Shown: in pieces, positions 1 to 8,433 of the stretch
Layout: the number at the start of each line of letters is the position of its first letter
Position numbering within the stretch: position 1 is the first letter of the stretch
Source of the DNA: Cyanobium sp. E1_MAG_00006
GTDB lineage: Bacteria > Cyanobacteriota > Cyanobacteriia > PCC-6307 > Cyanobiaceae
Direction of reading: 5' to 3'
Assembly: GCA_027488975.1 (NCBI GenBank)
Contig: JAIYAQ010000013.1
Coordinates: forward strand, 93,398 to 157,397
Length of the DNA: 64,000 nt
Notes under the pieces: generated by a model
Database searches by the model: none
What the model saw: the letters and a program-made list of their open reading frames with translations, nothing else
What the model was told of the DNA's origin: nothing
Made by a program: the position numbers and the translations under genes

Positions 1-1
1 C

Positions 2-1201
2 ATCGAGGAGCTCACCGCCGCCCAGGTGAAACAGCAGTCGCTGATCGCCACGATGGCCGATGGGGCGCTGCTGCTTGATGCCGAGGGCCAGCTGGTGCTG
101 GTGAACCCCACCGCCCGGCGCCTGTTCCGCTGGGAAGGCCGCAAGCTGGAGGGCACACCCCTGGCCGATGAGCTGCCGGAGGAGATCAGCCTTGAGCTGC
201 AGGCCCCGCTCGAGGCGCTGCTGATCGGCGAGAAGGACAGCAGTGATGTGCGCATCAGCTTCGGCGAACCGGCGCGCACCCTGCGGATCGTGCTGCAGTC
301 GGTGCGGGATGCCAGCGGCGAAACTCTCAAGGGCATCGCCGTGACGGTGCAGGACCTGACGCGCGAGGTGGAACTGAACGCCGCCCAGAGCCGGTTCATC
401 AGCAACGTCTCCCACGAGCTGCGCACACCGCTGTTCAACATCAAGAGCTACGTGGAAACCCTCCACGACCTCGGCGATCAGCTCAGCGAAGAGGACAAGC
501 GTGAATTCCTGGCGATCGCCAACGCCGAAACCGATCGGCTCACACGGCTCGTCAACGACGTGCTCGACCTTTCGCGCCTGGAAAGCGACCGGATCTGGAG
601 CATGGAACCGGTGGAGCTGCGGCCCGCCATGGAGCAGACCCTGCGCAACTACCGCCTCAACGCAAGCGACAAGGGCGTTGAGCTGATGCTGGAGGTGGAT
701 GAACAGGTGCCGCGGGTGCGCGGGAACTGGGACCTGCTGCTGCAGGTGTTCGACAACCTGGTGGGCAATGGCCTCAAGTTCACGGCCAGCGGCGGCCACC
801 TGGCCCTGCGTGCCTACCCGTGGCCCGACACCTGCCAGCTCGACCCGAGCACCGCCCCGAACCCCGCCAACCCCACCTGCACCCTCACGGCGCCGCTGCC
901 GCGGCTGCGGGTGGAGATCGCCGACACGGGGTCCGGCATCTCACGCGAAGACCAGGATCGCATCTTCGAGCGCTTCTACCGGGTGGAGAACGCCGTGCAC
1001 ACCGAGGTGGGAACCGGCCTGGGCCTCTCAATCGTCCGCGGCATCCTCGACAAGCACGGCACCAGCGTGCGCATGGCCAGCGAGCTGGGGGTGGGCACCA
1101 CCTTCTGGTTCGACCTACCGCTGGAGCAGGCCGACGAGGACGAACTGCGCATCGAAGCGGAGCGGCGCCTGCCTGAGGTGAGTGCCCTCAACGCCGGCTG
1201 A
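2..1201 (+). CDS. nblS: Sensor histidine kinase NblS/Hik33 (DspA), 5' truncated by window edge
   Basis: The open frame runs in from the window edge (codons from base 2), so the N-terminal membrane and HAMP part is missing. What remains is a PAS domain (about the first 115 residues), a HisKA dimerisation domain with motif SHELRTPLFN (phospho-accepting His codon at 413-415), and a HATPase domain with the N box FDNLVGNGLKF, DTGSGIS and GTGLGLSIV. The sequence around the H box matches the cyanobacterial NblS/Hik33 family, which controls high-light, nutrient and phycobilisome-degradation responses through the RpaB response regulator (family knowledge). A proline-rich insert of roughly 25 residues lies inside the ATPase domain. 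It ends only 5 bp from the convergent end of kaiC. A different PAS histidine kinase is possible but unlikely. Confidence 0.88.
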   Translation: MEELTAAQVKQQSLIATMADGALLLDAEGQLVLVNPTARRLFRWEGRKLEGTPLADELPEEISLELQAPLEALLIGEKDSSDVRISFGEPARTLRIVLQSVRDASGETLKGIAVTVQDLTREVELNAAQSRFISNVSHELRTPLFNIKSYVETLHDLGDQLSEEDKREFLAIANAETDRLTRLVNDVLDLSRLESDRIWSMEPVELRPAMEQTLRNYRLNASDKGVELMLEVDEQVPRVRGNWDLLLQVFDNLVGNGLKFTASGGHLALRAYPWPDTCQLDPSTAPNPANPTCTLTAPLPRLRVEIADTGSGISREDQDRIFERFYRVENAVHTEVGTGLGLSIVRGILDKHGTSVRMASELGVGTTFWFDLPLEQADEDELRIEAERRLPEVSALNAG

Positions 1202-1206
1202 GACCG

Positions 1207-2751
1207 TCAGAGCCGGTCCTCGCTGGTGACGCCCTGCACGATCCGCGAGAGCTCGCTGCGTTCGTCGGTGTTGATGCGGTGGGGCACGCCGCTGATGATC
1301 CGCTCGAAGTTGGAGAAGGAATCCTTGATCTCCGGCCCATTGCTGGTGATCACGAACTCGCGGATGCCCTTGTCGTGCCAAGAGCCGCGCATCTTGAACA
1401 CGTTGAGGGCGCGAGCCATCTCGCCGCGGATCTCCACGTACTGCAACAACAGAATCGTGTCGGTGATGGTGGAGATGTGAGAGTCAGTGATCGAATGACT
1501 ACCCATGAACTCCTCAGAGGTGTTCGTGAAGAAGCCAGCGATCTCCTCCTGTTTGGCATAACCGGTCACGCCGATCACGAACTGGCGGAAGGCGTTGTGG
1601 CTGACGCCACGGGCCAGGGCGGAGAGCGAATCGATCGCCATGCGCGAGGGCTTGAACTGGCTGATCTCGGTCTTGATGATCTGCAGATGGTCTTCCAGAC
1701 CGGTGGATTCCGGGTAGGCGCAGATAATCTTCAGCAGACCATCGCGTTCCATCTGCTCAAAATCGATGCCCCAGCTGGTGGCGTTGCGCAGCAACTGGGC
1801 CCTCGATTCCTCGTAGGCGAACAGGATCGCCCGCTCCTTGTTGGCGCAGGCGTTCTCCACGAACTTGCTCACCAGCAGCGTCTTGCCGGTACCGGTGGCG
1901 CCGGTGGCCAGGATGATCGAATCCTTGAAGAAGCCGCCTCCGCACATCTCATCGAGCCGCGGCACACCGGAGCTGACGCGCACATTCGAACTGCGCTGGG
2001 TGAGACGCATCGCCCCCAGTGGGAAGATGCTGATGCCATGGGCGCCCATCGTGAAGGGAAACTCCCCCTTCATATGAGTGGTGCCGCGGAGCTTGAGGAT
2101 CTCCACCGTGCGGCGGCGGCGCTCACCCTCGAGCACGTTGCGCAGGATCACCACATTGTCGGAGACGAACTCCTCCACGCCGTAGCGGGCGATCGGGCCG
2201 TATTCGTCGATGCGCTCGGTGGTCATCACTGTGGTGACGCCGATTTCCTTGAGCCGGGCGATCAGGCGGAAGATCTCGCGGCGCACCACAGAGACGGCGT
2301 CGTACTGCTGAAACACCGCCGTGATCGAATCGATCGCCACACGGCGCGCCTTGTACTTGCGGATCGCGTAATTGATCCGCTCGATCAGACCGGAGAGATC
2401 GAAGCTGCCGGCCACATCCTGGCCCTCCGGATCCGGTGAGGCATCAAGGATGAACAGCTTGTCCTGCTCCACCATCTCCTGAAGGTTCCAGCCGAAGCTG
2501 GAGGCGTTGCGCAGAATATCGAGCGGCGACTCCTCGAAGGTGACAAAAATGCCCGGCTCGTCGAACTGGCGGATGCCGTTGTAGAGGAAGTTCAGCGAGA
2601 ACACCGTCTTACCGGTGCCCGACGTGCCGCTGATCAGCGTGGAGCGTCCGATCGGCAGACCGCCCTGGCAGATGTCATCGAAGCCTTCGATCCCGGTGGG
2701 GAGCTTCTGCACCGATGTCAATGCATGGGAAGTGGGGCTGGGGTCCTGCAT
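1207..2751 (-). CDS. kaiC: Circadian clock ATPase/autokinase KaiC
   Basis: KaiC is the hexameric double-RecA ATPase at the centre of the cyanobacterial oscillator. The 514-residue product has both domains. CI has Walker A GTSGTGKT at 42-49 and catalytic Glu pair 73-74; CII has GATGTGKT at about 284-291 and Glu pair 314-315. The CII phosphorylation segment TDSHIST is intact, with Ser427/Thr428 corresponding to S431/T432 of Synechococcus elongatus and Thr422 to T426. The C-terminal KaiA-binding tail is shortened relative to the 519-residue S. elongatus protein. It is third in kaiA-kaiB-kaiC, 65 bp after kaiB, so it may share their transcript or have its own promoter in that gap. All residues needed for the phosphorylation cycle are present. 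Confidence 0.97.
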   Translation of the reverse strand: MQDPSPTSHALTSVQKLPTGIEGFDDICQGGLPIGRSTLISGTSGTGKTVFSLNFLYNGIRQFDEPGIFVTFEESPLDILRNASSFGWNLQEMVEQDKLFILDASPDPEGQDVAGSFDLSGLIERINYAIRKYKARRVAIDSITAVFQQYDAVSVVRREIFRLIARLKEIGVTTVMTTERIDEYGPIARYGVEEFVSDNVVILRNVLEGERRRRTVEILKLRGTTHMKGEFPFTMGAHGISIFPLGAMRLTQRSSNVRVSSGVPRLDEMCGGGFFKDSIILATGATGTGKTLLVSKFVENACANKERAILFAYEESRAQLLRNATSWGIDFEQMERDGLLKIICAYPESTGLEDHLQIIKTEISQFKPSRMAIDSLSALARGVSHNAFRQFVIGVTGYAKQEEIAGFFTNTSEEFMGSHSITDSHISTITDTILLLQYVEIRGEMARALNVFKMRGSWHDKGIREFVITSNGPEIKDSFSNFERIISGVPHRINTDERSELSRIVQGVTSEDRL

Positions 2752-2816
2752 GGATCGGGTGGTCCTGAGGGTAAATCTAGGCGGGTGTTCAGACGCTGAC
2801 AGGGATCAGGGCGGTC

Positions 2817-3164
2817 TCAGTCGAGACTGGACTCGTTGTCCTGCTCGTCATAGGGATCGCCGATGGACTCATCGGAGAGCTCCTCATAGAGAAGATCAAG
2901 CCCGATCAGCACACGCTCACGATCGGAGAGGTCGCCGATGATGCGGCGTACTGGCGGCGGCAGGATCTTGGCCAAGGTCGGTGTCGCCAGGATCTTGTCC
3001 TCCTCCGCCAGCTGCGGATTCTTGAGCACATCGATCACCTTGAGGGCATAGACGCCCCGGAATTCAGTGTCGAGGATGTTGCGCAGCGTCTTGAGGGCCC
3101 GCATCGAGTTCGGGGTATTCCCAGCCACGTAGAGCTTGAGGATGTAGGTCTTGCGCGGGCTCAT
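2817..3164 (-). CDS. kaiB: Circadian clock protein KaiB
   Basis: KaiB is the fold-switching thioredoxin-like protein that binds the KaiC CI ring, sequesters KaiA and engages the output kinases. The 115-residue product begins with the family pattern [16 protein letters not shown] and continues with the conserved [20 protein letters not shown] segment. An acidic C-terminal tail (about residues 98-115) makes it slightly longer than the 102-residue S. elongatus protein; acidic tails are common in this family. Its ATG follows the kaiA TAG stop with no intervening base, and a strong Shine-Dalgarno lies inside the end of kaiA, so translation is probably coupled. Confidence 0.97.
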   Translation of the reverse strand: MSPRKTYILKLYVAGNTPNSMRALKTLRNILDTEFRGVYALKVIDVLKNPQLAEEDKILATPTLAKILPPPVRRIIGDLSDRERVLIGLDLLYEELSDESIGDPYDEQDNESSLD

Positions 3165-4043
3165 CTAGATCACCTCCGGGTATGGGGACTGGCCTGCATC
3201 GGCCGCGGTCGGCGCCGTCAGGGGCAGATCAGGCGGAATCGAGCGCCGGTACATCTCGCAGAGGTGAGCCAGCACATCGAGCAGGGCCAGGCGGTAGTCC
3301 TGGAGGAAGTCGTTCTTGTGCCCCTCCAGCTTGAGCTGCTTCCAGAACGCGTCAATCAGATCCACGTGAATCTCCACCACCTTGTTGATCGCCAGGTCGC
3401 TGAAGAAGGCGGTGTGCACAAAGCTCTCGATCGCCTGGTTGGCGGAGGCCGGATCCTTGAAGTAGCTGATCAGCAGATCGCGATAGCTGCGCTCCAGCGA
3501 GCGCAGCAGCTCCTGGCGCTCCGTCTGGGGGAGGTTGCGCAGGAACAGAGCGGGATCCCGCTTGTAGAAGACTCCCAGGTAGCCGAGCCGGCCGCGCAGG
3601 CGGTTGGGCAAACGCCAGGGTTCTGGAGTGGCCGGAGTCACACCCCCCGCCACCGCGCCGGAATCGCCGTTGCCGGGCACGCCATGGCGCAGGAATCGCG
3701 ACACAGCGGCATCGACGCTGTAGGCGATCTGCTCGAGCTGGTCCTGGGGAAGATGCACTTCCGCCTCGTGATACTCAAGTCGGCCGCTCACCTCCCCGAC
3801 CACCACCGCCGGCAGCAGCAGGCCCTGGCGGCGCAGGCCGGCATAGACCTCCGCAGGGATCGTGCCCTGCTGCAGCAACACCACATCAAAAGCCTCGCGG
3901 CGCTGTTCAAGCTCCGCCACCGGATCCGGCAGGGAGCCCAGGTCCTCCAGTTGGTAGCGGCCTCCCTTGAGCCAAGTACGGCAGGTCTTCTCCAGGCGTG
4001 GGTCGGAGAGCAGGGAGGCGATCGTGAAAGCCGGCTGAGACAT
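3165..4043 (-). CDS. kaiA: Circadian clock activator KaiA
   Basis: KaiA stimulates KaiC autophosphorylation by holding the KaiC A-loop. The 292-residue product is full length compared with 284 residues in S. elongatus. It has a divergent N-terminal pseudo-receiver domain (about 1-125), a linker, and the conserved C-terminal four-helix dimer domain with RLGYLGVFYKRDP near residue 150 and the ending LAHLCEMYRRSIP, followed by a short variable tail. It is first in the minus-strand kaiABC cluster and is divergent from rplU across 165 bp that should carry both promoters. Retention of full kaiA separates this organism from Prochlorococcus, which has lost it (family knowledge). Confidence 0.95.
   Translation of the reverse strand: MSQPAFTIASLLSDPRLEKTCRTWLKGGRYQLEDLGSLPDPVAELEQRREAFDVVLLQQGTIPAEVYAGLRRQGLLLPAVVVGEVSGRLEYHEAEVHLPQDQLEQIAYSVDAAVSRFLRHGVPGNGDSGAVAGGVTPATPEPWRLPNRLRGRLGYLGVFYKRDPALFLRNLPQTERQELLRSLERSYRDLLISYFKDPASANQAIESFVHTAFFSDLAINKVVEIHVDLIDAFWKQLKLEGHKNDFLQDYRLALLDVLAHLCEMYRRSIPPDLPLTAPTAADAGQSPYPEVI
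3170..3177 (-). promoter_or_regulatory. Shine-Dalgarno of kaiB inside kaiA
   Basis: On the minus strand GGAGGTGA is followed by 5 nt (which include the kaiA TAG) and then the kaiB ATG. It is an almost perfect anti-SD match in a window where most genes have weak or no SD. It fixes the kaiB start and suggests strong, coupled KaiB synthesis. Confidence 0.8.
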
Positions 4044-4208
4044 GAGCCGCGATCAGGCCCGTTGCAAGACCCACAGTGTTGACGATCCGGCGCCTGAAAG
4101 GCGAGGATCCTTGTTTGTCTTTCGATTGCCGTGCGGCAGGCCGAATGACGCTCAGTCTCCGAGTCATCTCCGGAGCCACGGCGTCAGCCTGACCACGCCC
4201 CCGTCACC

Positions 4209-4568
4209 ATGAGCACAGACTCCCCGGCCATCAGCGGCCCCTACGCCATCGTCGAAACCTCCGGCACCCAGGTGTGGGTCCAGCCGAACCGCTATTACGA
4301 CCTCGATCGCATCCACGCCGAGGTCGACAGCACCCTCACCCTGGAGAACGTGCTGCTGGTGAACGATGGCAAGGCCGCCAGCGTCGGCCAGCCGTTCGTC
4401 AAGGGCGCCACGGTGGAACTGCAGGTGATGGCCCATCGCCGTGGTCCCAAGGTGATCGTCTATAAGATGCGCCCCAAGAAGAAGACCCGTCGCAAGAACG
4501 GTCACCGCCAGGAGCTGACCCGCGTGATGGTCAAGTCCATCAGCGTCGGCGGCAAGGCGCTGTCCTGA
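4209..4568 (+). CDS. rplU: 50S ribosomal protein L21
   Basis: The 119-residue product matches bacterial L21, which binds 23S rRNA near L20. It has the N-terminal [15 protein letters not shown] strand pattern, the central VLLVNDGK segment and the basic [14 protein letters not shown] loop contacting rRNA. The start lies directly after a 9-residue cyanobacterial-type extension. It is followed by rpmA 74 bp downstream, the usual L21-L27 pair, and both end at one intrinsic terminator. Confidence 0.97.
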   Translation: MSTDSPAISGPYAIVETSGTQVWVQPNRYYDLDRIHAEVDSTLTLENVLLVNDGKAASVGQPFVKGATVELQVMAHRRGPKVIVYKMRPKKKTRRKNGHRQELTRVMVKSISVGGKALS

Positions 4569-4642
4569 GCGCACCCCGAACGGCACCCGGCCCCCTGAAT
4601 CGACCGCTCTCCGAGCTCTCCACTCCGCCATCCCACTGAACC

Positions 4643-4906
4643 ATGGCCCACAAGAAAGGCACCGGCTCCACTCGCAACGGCCGCGATTCCAATTCCAAGC
4701 GCCTCGGCGTCAAGCGCTACGGCGGTGAAGCCGTGAGCGCCGGCTCGATCCTGATCCGCCAGCGCGGCACCTCGGTGCTCCCCGGCATCAATGTGGGCCG
4801 CGGCACCGACGACACCCTCTTCGCCCTGACCGACGGCGTGGTCAGCTTCGACACCATCAAGCGCGGCCTGCGCACCCGCAAGCGCATCAACGTGGCCGTG
4901 GGCTGA
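4643..4906 (+). CDS. rpmA: 50S ribosomal protein L27
   Basis: The 87-residue product begins [16 protein letters not shown], the invariant L27 N-terminus whose tail reaches the peptidyl-transferase centre, and continues with the conserved [12 protein letters not shown] and [10 protein letters not shown] segments. There is no N-terminal pre-sequence of the Firmicutes type that needs cleavage. It lies downstream of rplU in a two-gene operon that closes with the terminator at 4943-4970. Confidence 0.97.
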   Translation: MAHKKGTGSTRNGRDSNSKRLGVKRYGGEAVSAGSILIRQRGTSVLPGINVGRGTDDTLFALTDGVVSFDTIKRGLRTRKRINVAVG

Positions 4907-4942
4907 AGCCCATAGCAAGCAGCTCAGGCGAACGCCTCCTCA

Positions 4943-4970
4943 GCCGGTGCCTCGCGCACCGGCTTTTTTT
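4943..4970 (+). terminator. Intrinsic terminator of rplU-rpmA
   Basis: GCCGGTGC and GCACCGGC form a perfect 8-bp GC stem around a 5-nt loop (CTCGC), followed by seven T residues. It sits 36 bp after the rpmA stop. Confidence 0.93.
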
Positions 4971-4978
4971 GTGCCAGC

Positions 4979-5734
4979 TCAGGCCGGTCTGTAGGCGCGG
5001 GTTGTGATCAGGTAGGGGTGAAACACTTCCAGGAATCGGCTCTGCAGGGTGCGGAAGAAGCGCTCCACCAGCTGCGGATCGTCGAAATGGAACGGATACT
5101 CGCCGTTGAAGCCCTTGAAGAAATACCAGTTGAGCAGGGCGATGCCGGCCGGCTGCAGGCGCTGGGCGAACCGCTCCAGCTGAGCGGCCGGGTCGCTCAG
5201 GTGCTCGAGCACATCCAGGCAGACAATCGTGTCGAAGCGCTCAGGCAACTGGGGATCCTCAAGGTCGCGGAAGCAGCGCAGCCGATCCGCCAGCCCCAGC
5301 TCGGCGGCGCGGGCCGCCACGAAGGCGCGGTTGCTGGGATTGAGATCCACGAACCAGACGGCCTCCACCTCAGGCAGTGCCGCCGCTGCCAGGGCATGGC
5401 TGCCGATGCCGCCGCCGAAATCGAGCACCTGGCCGCGGGCAAAGCGCTGCTGCAGGCGCAGGGTGTCGGCGATGTAGTCGGCACTGCCTAGGTGCCAGGC
5501 CGCCAGCTCCAGCAGGTGGCCATCGCCAACAGACTCCTCATAAAAGGCCTCCGCCCGCTGCGGATCGAAGGCACCCGGATGCAGGGCAGCAAGATCATCG
5601 GTGCTTCTGGGCAAACGCTCTGCCAACGCTTCCGGGCTCAGACCCAGATGGGCCGCCAGCTGACGGCTGAGTTCGAAGCCATCCGCCAGAAAACGCTCGG
5701 GCGTGAGCGGGGGCAGGACCAGAGAAGTGCTCAT
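4979..5734 (-). CDS. Class I SAM-dependent methyltransferase
   Basis: The 251-residue product (from ATG at 5734; an in-frame GTG farther upstream is less likely) has a helical N-terminal section and a Rossmann-type methyltransferase fold. Motif I is VLDFGGGIGSHAL, followed by an acidic motif II (VWFVDLNPS) and the post-motif TIVCLDVLEHLSDP. These features indicate a small-molecule or lipid-type class I methyltransferase, but the substrate cannot be read from sequence. The gene is divergent from truB across 86 bp and ends 8 bp from the rpmA terminator. Confidence 0.8.
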   Translation of the reverse strand: MSTSLVLPPLTPERFLADGFELSRQLAAHLGLSPEALAERLPRSTDDLAALHPGAFDPQRAEAFYEESVGDGHLLELAAWHLGSADYIADTLRLQQRFARGQVLDFGGGIGSHALAAAALPEVEAVWFVDLNPSNRAFVAARAAELGLADRLRCFRDLEDPQLPERFDTIVCLDVLEHLSDPAAQLERFAQRLQPAGIALLNWYFFKGFNGEYPFHFDDPQLVERFFRTLQSRFLEVFHPYLITTRAYRPA

Positions 5735-5820
5735 TCGGGCCACCGTAGGGGGGCGACCCTCCTGCGCAGTACTTCGGCCGAGCGGATGCAACAGTGCCCG
5801 CAGCGGGTGCTCGAGGCGGT

Positions 5821-6720
5821 ATGGCGGCGGACGAGGAGGGTCAGCTCTGCGGCTTTCTGGTGCTCGACAAACCGGCCGGCCTCACCTCCCACGCCTGCGT
5901 CAGCCAGGTGCGGCGGGCCTTCGGCCTCAAGCGCGTGGGCCACGGCGGGACGCTCGACCCCGCGGTGACGGGCGTGCTGCCGATCGCCCTGGGACCCGCC
6001 ACCCGGCTGCTGCCCTATCTGAGCGGCGAGAAGGCCTACCGCGGCGTGATCCAGCTGGGCCTCACCACCAGCAGCGATGACCTGGAGGGAGAACCGCTGC
6101 AGCAGCGGAGCCTTCCCGCCCTCAGCCTGGAGCGACTGAAGCAGGAGCTGGCCGCCTTTCGCGGCTGCATCAGTCAGCGGCCGCCGCAGGTGTCGGCCGT
6201 GCATGTGAACGGCGAACGGGCATACGCCCGCGCCCGCCGCGGCGAGCAGCTGGAGTTGCCGCCCCGTGAGGTGACGATTCATGCCCTGGAGCTGCTGGGC
6301 TGGGATGCCGCCAGCGGACGGGTGGAGCTGACCGTGCGCTGCTCCGCCGGCACCTACATCCGCTCGCTGGCGCGCGATCTGGGGGAGCGGCTGGGCTGCG
6401 GTGGCTGCCTGGCCAGCCTGCGGCGCAGTGAAGCCCTGGGGTTTCGGCTGGATCAGGCGGTGCCGCTTGAGCGACTGCAACAGGCCCCGCCACCGCCGCT
6501 GCTCAATCCGCTGGAGCCGCTGGCCGGCCTGGCCCAGCACCGCCTGGAGCCGGAGGATCTGCCGGGATGGCGCTGCGGCAGGGCCCAGCAGAGCCGCGCA
6601 GCGCTGACCGCCGGCAGCCCGGTCGTGGTGGTTAGCCCGGATGGCAACCTGGCTGGCATGGCCTGCGCCCTGGCCGATGGCCAACTGCAGCCGCGCCTGG
6701 TGCTGCAGGCCGCCGGCTGA
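5821..6720 (+). CDS. truB: tRNA pseudouridine(55) synthase TruB
   Basis: TruB isomerises U55 in the T-loop of tRNAs. The 299-residue product shows the N-terminal [13 protein letters not shown] motif, the catalytic motif [15 protein letters not shown] (nucleophile Asp46), the conserved [20 protein letters not shown] segment and the [15 protein letters not shown] motif. The ATG at 5821 gives the usual N-terminus; a GTG nine codons upstream is also open. A divergent C-terminal tail follows the core. yebC follows 70 bp downstream on the same strand. Confidence 0.95.
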   Translation: MAADEEGQLCGFLVLDKPAGLTSHACVSQVRRAFGLKRVGHGGTLDPAVTGVLPIALGPATRLLPYLSGEKAYRGVIQLGLTTSSDDLEGEPLQQRSLPALSLERLKQELAAFRGCISQRPPQVSAVHVNGERAYARARRGEQLELPPREVTIHALELLGWDAASGRVELTVRCSAGTYIRSLARDLGERLGCGGCLASLRRSEALGFRLDQAVPLERLQQAPPPPLLNPLEPLAGLAQHRLEPEDLPGWRCGRAQQSRAALTAGSPVVVVSPDGNLAGMACALADGQLQPRLVLQAAG

Positions 6721-6790
6721 GCTTCCGCCCCCGGCTTGTCACTGCAGCGCCAGAGCCACCCCGTCCCCCCCGCACCCGTTCAGCACCCTC

Positions 6791-7564
6791 ATGGCCGGCC
6801 ACAGCCGATGGGCCCAGATCAAGCGCACCAAGGCGGTGGTGGATGCCAAGCGCGGCGCCGTCTTCACCCGCCTCGGCAGGGAAATCATGGTGGCGGCACG
6901 GGCGGGCGCCGATCCGGCGGGCAACTTCCAGCTGCGCACCGCCATCGAGAAGGCCAAAGCTGCCCGGGTGCCCAACGCCAACATCGAGCGGGCGATCGCC
7001 AAGGGCTCGGGCCAGGGGGCGGGCGGCGCCGACGCCTTTGAGGAGGTGCGCTACGAGGGCTACGGCCCCGGTGGGGTGGCGATCCTGATCGAATCCCTCA
7101 CCGACAACCGCAACCGCACCGCCGCCGAGCTGCGCCTTGCCTTCAGCAAGAACGGCGGCAACCTGGGCGAAAGCGGCTGTGTGGGCTATCTGTTCGAGCA
7201 CCACAGCGTGGTGCGGATCGAGCAGAGGAACCTGCAGGAGGACGTCCTGCTGGAGAGCCTGCTGACCTTGGGAGAGCAGGGCGGCCCCGCCGCCGTGGGC
7301 TACGAGCTCGACGACGATGGGGCGGAGGTGCTTGGCCCCTTCGAGGCCCTCGAAGCCCTGCAGGACGGCCTGCGCCGCCTGGGCTGGCCCGTGCAGAGCT
7401 GGGAGCACCGCTGGATCGCACAGACCCCCTGCCGCCTCGAGCAGGCTGAGTCCCTGGGCGCCTGCCTGAAGCTGCTGGATGCACTCGAGGAGCTCGACGA
7501 TGTGCGCAGCGTGACCGCCAACCTTGAGGCCGATGATGCGCTGATGCAGGCGGTGCTGAACTGA
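6791..7564 (+). CDS. YebC/PmpR family protein (translation or transcription factor)
   Basis: The 257-residue product begins [16 protein letters not shown], the invariant N-terminus of the YebC family, and has the further family segments [15 protein letters not shown] and [21 protein letters not shown], plus the [15 protein letters not shown] strand. The start is set by this family N-terminus; the same frame is open farther upstream inside the truB end but without family sequence. YebC-type proteins have been described both as DNA-binding regulators and as ribosome-associated factors that relieve stalling at polyproline (family knowledge), so the role here is not settled. It converges on the nagB-like gene 38 bp away. 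Confidence 0.92.
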   Translation: MAGHSRWAQIKRTKAVVDAKRGAVFTRLGREIMVAARAGADPAGNFQLRTAIEKAKAARVPNANIERAIAKGSGQGAGGADAFEEVRYEGYGPGGVAILIESLTDNRNRTAAELRLAFSKNGGNLGESGCVGYLFEHHSVVRIEQRNLQEDVLLESLLTLGEQGGPAAVGYELDDDGAEVLGPFEALEALQDGLRRLGWPVQSWEHRWIAQTPCRLEQAESLGACLKLLDALEELDDVRSVTANLEADDALMQAVLN

Positions 7565-7602
7565 GGCTGGCCTGAAGCAGCCCAGGCCCCGAGCACGCGG
7601 AT

Positions 7603-8433
7603 TCAGGCGAGCTCGAGCGCCGACGCCGCGGCCGCATCCACCACCACCTCCAGCTGCCGGTGGGCCTGCAGCCAGCTGGCGGGCACCGCCGGCGATGGCG
7701 GCTCCTGCAGGCTGCGACGCAGAATCTCAGCCTTGGCACCGCCGGTGACCACCAGCAGCACCTGCCGCGCCGCCAGGATCTCAGAGGTGCCGAGGGTGAT
7801 CGCCTGCGCCGGCACAGCGGCCGGATCGCCGCCGAAGGCCCCGGCGTTCTGACGACGGGTGGCCTCGCTCAGCGACAGGCTGCAGCAGGGGGCATCCGCC
7901 GGGCAGGGGGGTTCGTTGAAGCCCACATGGCCGTTGCTGCCAAGCCCAAGCAACTGCAGACCGATACCGCCCGCGGCCGCCACGGCGGCGCCGTAGCGGC
8001 GCGCCTCCGCCTGGGGATCCGCCGCCAGGCCATCGGGGAGGTGCAGCTGATCCGGCGCCAGTCCAAGCGGATGGCCCAGGGCCGCGGCCATGACGGCGGC
8101 GAAGGAGCCTGGATCAGCCGGTCCCAGGCCGACGTACTCATCGAGATTGAAGCTGCACCACTGCAGCAGCAGCCGCTGCCGGCGCTCCGGACTCCAGCCC
8201 GCCAGGCGGCGCAGCACAGCCTCATAGACCGGCTCCATCGTGCGGCCGGTGGCCAGACCGACAGGGTCACCGCTCTCCAGGGCCTCCAGAAGCCGGGCGG
8301 CCACCCTCTCGGCCACGGCTGCCGCGTCGGCCTCGATCCTCAGGCTGAACCCGCTGAGGCCGGGCCGCTCTGACGGCAGGGTCAGGGCCGGCTCAGGGCC
8401 TGGAGCGCGGACCGACCGCCACAACCTTGGCAT
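7603..8433 (-). CDS. nagB: Glucosamine-6-phosphate deaminase-like protein (NagB/SOL superfamily)
   Basis: The enzyme would convert glucosamine-6-phosphate to fructose-6-phosphate and ammonia. The 276-residue product has the NagB-type motif NLDEYVGL near the middle and the strongly diagnostic LGLGSNGHVGFNEP loop, where the related 6-phosphogluconolactonases have a different motif. The N-terminal sugar-phosphate loop is VGLATGRTMEPVY. The start is uncertain: ATG codons at 8433 and 8439 both overlap the end of the upstream SpoIID-like gene by about 40 bp, and neither has a clear SD. A 6-phosphogluconolactonase assignment is possible but less supported. Confidence 0.78.
   Translation of the reverse strand: MPRLWRSVRAPGPEPALTLPSERPGLSGFSLRIEADAAAVAERVAARLLEALESGDPVGLATGRTMEPVYEAVLRRLAGWSPERRQRLLLQWCSFNLDEYVGLGPADPGSFAAVMAAALGHPLGLAPDQLHLPDGLAADPQAEARRYGAAVAAAGGIGLQLLGLGSNGHVGFNEPPCPADAPCCSLSLSEATRRQNAGAFGGDPAAVPAQAITLGTSEILAARQVLLVVTGGAKAEILRRSLQEPPSPAVPASWLQAHRQLEVVVDAAAASALELA

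Noticed and set aside
7603..8433. Assignment as 6-phosphogluconolactonase
   Set aside because: The GHVGFNEP loop and NLDEYVGL motif fit the NagB branch better than the lactonase branch, so I kept deaminase-like with reduced confidence.
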